The notes under the pieces: model-generated | Seen by the model: only the letters and a program-made list of their open reading frames with translations | Told to the model about the DNA's origin: nothing | Databases searched by the model: none | Origin: Glandiceps talaboti | Lineage: Eukaryota; Hemichordata; Enteropneusta; Spengelidae | NCBI RefSeq assembly: GCF_964340395.1 | Contig: NC_135559.1 | Coordinates: 12,239,759 to 12,303,758, forward strand | Direction of reading: 5' to 3' | DNA length: 64,000 bases | Part shown: piece after piece, positions 60,881 through 64,000 of the stretch | How the letters are laid out: each line of letters begins with the position of its first letter | Numbering within the stretch: the first letter of the stretch is position 1 | Program-made: the position numbers and the translations under genes

Positions 60881-62982
60881 CAATATGAATTAATATAATT
60901 ACACTATATGATTTTGAGTAAACTCAGAAGGCTGCCCTCAGTGGCCGGTCGCTGTTAATGTTGTTGGTTTAATATTATGATATGGCGTCTAGTCTGCCCA
61001 AATTAGCGGTTCGAGCAGACCAAATCCGAAACGTTTGGTGAGTATACAAATACTATATATTTTTTAGATCTCCCCTTTGGCTCTAGTGCATCTACATTTC
61101 AATTGAGTTATACCTTTACAAAGTTCAATTCCGTGAGAGAATGCAATGAAGACAAATGCATATGCATGAACCATGCGTAAGTGTAATGGCAAGATGGCGT
61201 CCATTATGCGATCATGTCGATTGTGTATTGTAGGTAGCGTTTGCTGTGATTTTTGGGCTTCTTCTTCTGTGTTTGTGACATTGAATTCGGCGTGAACCAA
61301 ATCCTACAATTCCTACAATGTAAACGCAAATAGAAGTGAACAGGGCCTCACTAGACATACTTACAAAACCAAAAATTTAAGCTGAAAACACCATTAAAAC
61401 ATATACATTTGTATCTTAAAATATAATATAGATATCGGCTAGTTATTCATTGTAACTTTACCTTGTTAGTTTCGCTTTAATTGACCTTTTGACACTTGCT
61501 TATATTTAGACCTGTATTGATTAAATACAAACTAACACACTCTTTAACAAAACGAATCTGGTTTTCAATATCATATAACTAAGTTAAGATTGTCCGAACA
61601 TTTGCATATGGATGTTGATAATGTACATGTATATCGGATTTGGTCAAGGATAGTTTGCAGGGATCTGTGTCTCTCATAAAAAAGTACATTCTGTGTGAGC
61701 TACAGATGTTTGAGATATAAAATGTTCTTTTTAATGATAACATAGATAACATATACAAGCGTTCCCTACTTCTAAGATCCAGTGATGAACAACAATATTA
61801 GTTACTGGTACACAGTCTAATAATGCATGAAAATGTTACAACTCGAGAAAAAACACCAATAAAATGGTACGACAGCGGCTGTCTTTGATTTAGGTTCAGC
61901 CAGCACTTATATCAGTTTCTTATGTCTGTGGAAGTTACACAGTAATGTATAGTAACAGTCGGACTAGATCGTTATAATGTCTAGCATTCAATCTGTAAGT
62001 AAAGTTACGGAATCCGGGGCTCCTGCTGTGGTGTATACACTTTGATAAGTTAATATTGTATATGTTAATAAGTTAACTAATCACATTATATATCTTTGCA
62101 TGACGCTTTCCTCATTCTGCTTACCACAAGCAAACAATCAAACACACTGGTGTTTTTGTTCGCGGATTGCATAAAGTCTGCATACTATAATTACTGCGGA
62201 TATAATGTTTAAGTTCGTATGTGCAAATTGCCTCTAATTAAATTTCTTAAAGTCTATTCATTTTAAAACGTTAAATTGTCTTAATAATGGCGACTGGTGG
62301 TAGACTGAATACATTCAAACTATGATAATGAAAAAGATATTGCACATAATCTTGGCAAATAAAACTCAAGGCGCAGAACTAAGTCGGTGTTTATTTACAG
62401 TATGGACATATTATTTAAACATATATGGTGTTAGAGGAAGATCCCTTCTTATCAATTCACAAGTAAACACTTCGCACACATGTTAAGTGAACTGAAATCG
62501 GTATGCTGGTTGCTATCCTAAGTGATGAACAATTGTCATTATTATTAAATTTTTATGCTTGTTGCTAAGGGTTATATTTATATCAAATTCAGAAAACAAA
62601 AACAAAGAAATGATGGCATACAAAAACTACTTCCAAAATATTCGGAATGTAGAGTTTCATAATGAGTTTAGGAAATTAAAGTAAATTAAATGCACAGATT
62701 AAGGGATTTTGACATTGATTATGTAAGAAAAGTTACCCCCAAAAAAGTAACATTTATATCCATGAAAAGACATGTATCTTATCTTTGTAATAAGCCCAAT
62801 GAAAAGTTATTAAATGCAAAAAACAATCATTTCTATTGTCTTTAGTTCCTCTGTCATATACACTCGAGGGACCAATACCCATTCGTCGTTGGTATCTTCT
62901 AATTTTGTGTCTATGCAAATAACAGCGAATCCCGGTCACTATATTTCTTCTTTTGATATCCTGTAAATCGAGAATTTTGATC

Positions 62983-63845
62983 TTAACCCCAGATCATCAC
63001 TTCATCATCAGAAGTAGCATGTTTTATACCATAATTACCACCTGGAAAAAAAGAAGTTAATTACAAGAGTTATAAAGACTTGCTTAACCCTCTTTCTACC
63101 AAGGGTATTTGTTTGTACACACAAAACTACAAGTTGGTGGGGGGGGAGACAGGAAATTCGTACAAACATGACTAAGTACATTAAAGGAACCTGGCAAATT
63201 TTACCCTGAGAGAAAAATGTCAAGCGCTGTCGTAAACTTCGACATTCGAAATGAAAATTAATGAAAATAATAGGGTGAATTCAATTAAAAACTGAGCTTT
63301 TGAGCAAATTCCAAGGTGAATCCTGGTATTGAATGATAAATACGCACACACATCAACTATAACAGACACATACCCACATGTAGACAGACATGCTTAACCT
63401 ACTCAACTCAATGAGGTTTGTCAAACTTTGTTTCCAAAAAAACTTATTAAATTATAATGTGTGTGTTTTCATTTCTCTTTTGTGATATAATGACGGGTGT
63501 ATGTGTGAATGACAAATCCTTTGACTCAGATGGGGTGTGCTGATCGCAACCGAAAATATGATAATGCCTTCGGAGGACTCGTGCTAGTCTAGGAATGAAT
63601 AAACATCATCTTACCAGACCAACCACCATCCACGTCTGCAAAATGCACAAGTCCATCGGTATCTGCATAGCTGATATATGAATCTTCAGACGCTGCAGCC
63701 TGCCAAGCAGCTTGGGATATTGAATACCAGTCTGTTTCAGCACTTTCCCATTTCAAGTACGATTTTCCATTAAACCCTATTCCATAAAGTTCCCCAGATT
63801 CAGAGTCCATTCCTAAGATATTCATTACCTTTGACGTTCCAGTAA
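62983..63845 (-). CDS. Last two exons of a paralogue of the lectin/EGF gene (partial)
   Basis: Exons 63615-63845 (231 nt, phase 1-1) and 62983-63041 (ending in TAA) match the last two exons of the 29007-59027 gene in length, phase and sequence: NILGMDSESGELYGI, DWYSISQAAWQAA, YISYADTDGLVHF, then DDEVMIWG-stop. The penultimate exon has the same length as its counterpart. The rest of the gene lies beyond the right edge of the window. Same orientation, so the two genes are head-to-tail tandem duplicates. Confidence 0.85.
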
Positions 63846-64000
63846 CTGCAATAAGAAAAATTGTACTAGTGACTCTAGGTTAGCTCGCTTATCACGGATT
63901 CTTTAACAGTTTGTGATTATACTAGTATTGGTAATTTCTGTTCTCCAAGAAATACAGTCTAAAGGTGTTTTGGGATGAAAATATCTAAATAATTACACAC
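63846..64000. other. Intron of the partial paralogue
   Basis: Sequence 5' of the acceptor at 63846-63847 on the minus strand. No further exon is visible before the window ends. Confidence 0.6.

Larger units (their letters stand above)
59028..62982. other. Intergenic region between the two lectin/EGF paralogues
   Basis: It should hold the promoter and 5' UTR of the 59027 gene (no clear TATA box) and the 3' UTR of the upstream paralogue. It also contains a GACA/GACG tetranucleotide array, an ATGT array, a LINE endonuclease remnant and a copy of the 147-bp-period element. From about 60900 to 62980 I see no supported gene. Confidence 0.6.

Noticed and set aside
61064-61300. Minus-strand frame of 78 codons in the intergenic region
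   Set aside because: No recognisable domain, no neighbouring exons in phase, ordinary composition.

Overview
The window is AT-rich animal nuclear DNA: intron-rich genes with GT-AG splice sites, dense microsatellites (mostly ATGT/CATA tetranucleotides), miniature inverted-repeat elements and retrotransposons. The gene content (a full-length Integrator subunit and a secreted lectin/EGF mosaic protein with tandem paralogues) suggests a marine invertebrate, perhaps a hemichordate or cephalochordate. The species is not determined by the sequence. No tRNA, rRNA, CRISPR or bacterial-type feature was seen.

Region 1 (about 2.6-19.1 kb, minus strand) is a complete 19-exon INTS4 gene. All exon phases join to a 963-codon reading frame plus stop, and similarity to vertebrate INTS4 runs from the first residues to the last. 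Its start codon lies 245 bp from the start codon of a divergent plus-strand gene (19.3-27.5 kb, 10 exons, 357 aa, glutamine-rich C-terminus) that I do not recognise. The two probably share a bidirectional promoter. INTS4 introns hold degenerate copies of two of its own exons, two MITE families, and a LINE 3' fragment nested in an older repeat.

Region 2 (29.0-59.0 kb, minus strand) is one 26-exon gene for a secreted protein of about 1217 aa: signal peptide, C-type lectin-like domain, 13 calcium-binding EGF domains (one symmetrical 1-1 phase exon each), a glycosylation-rich beta-sandwich-like region, a cysteine-rich segment and a C-terminal module I do not recognise. Five consecutive EGF exons sit in an almost perfect 552-bp tandem repeat. 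The last two exons of a paralogue in the same orientation (62.98-63.85 kb) show that this is a tandem gene family.

Region 3 is a 10,323-bp LTR retrotransposon (33939-44261), apparently intact, lying in sense orientation in the intron between the last EGF exon and the beta-sandwich exon. It has 1578-bp LTRs differing at two positions by eye, a primer binding site, a polypurine tract and one 2090-codon Gag-Pol frame whose Gag resembles the PNMA family. It landed in an ATGT microsatellite.

The remaining space is intron or intergenic DNA with MITE-like foldbacks, LINE remnants, a 147-bp-period tandem element bounded by inverted CCCGTAAGGG motifs, and simple repeats.
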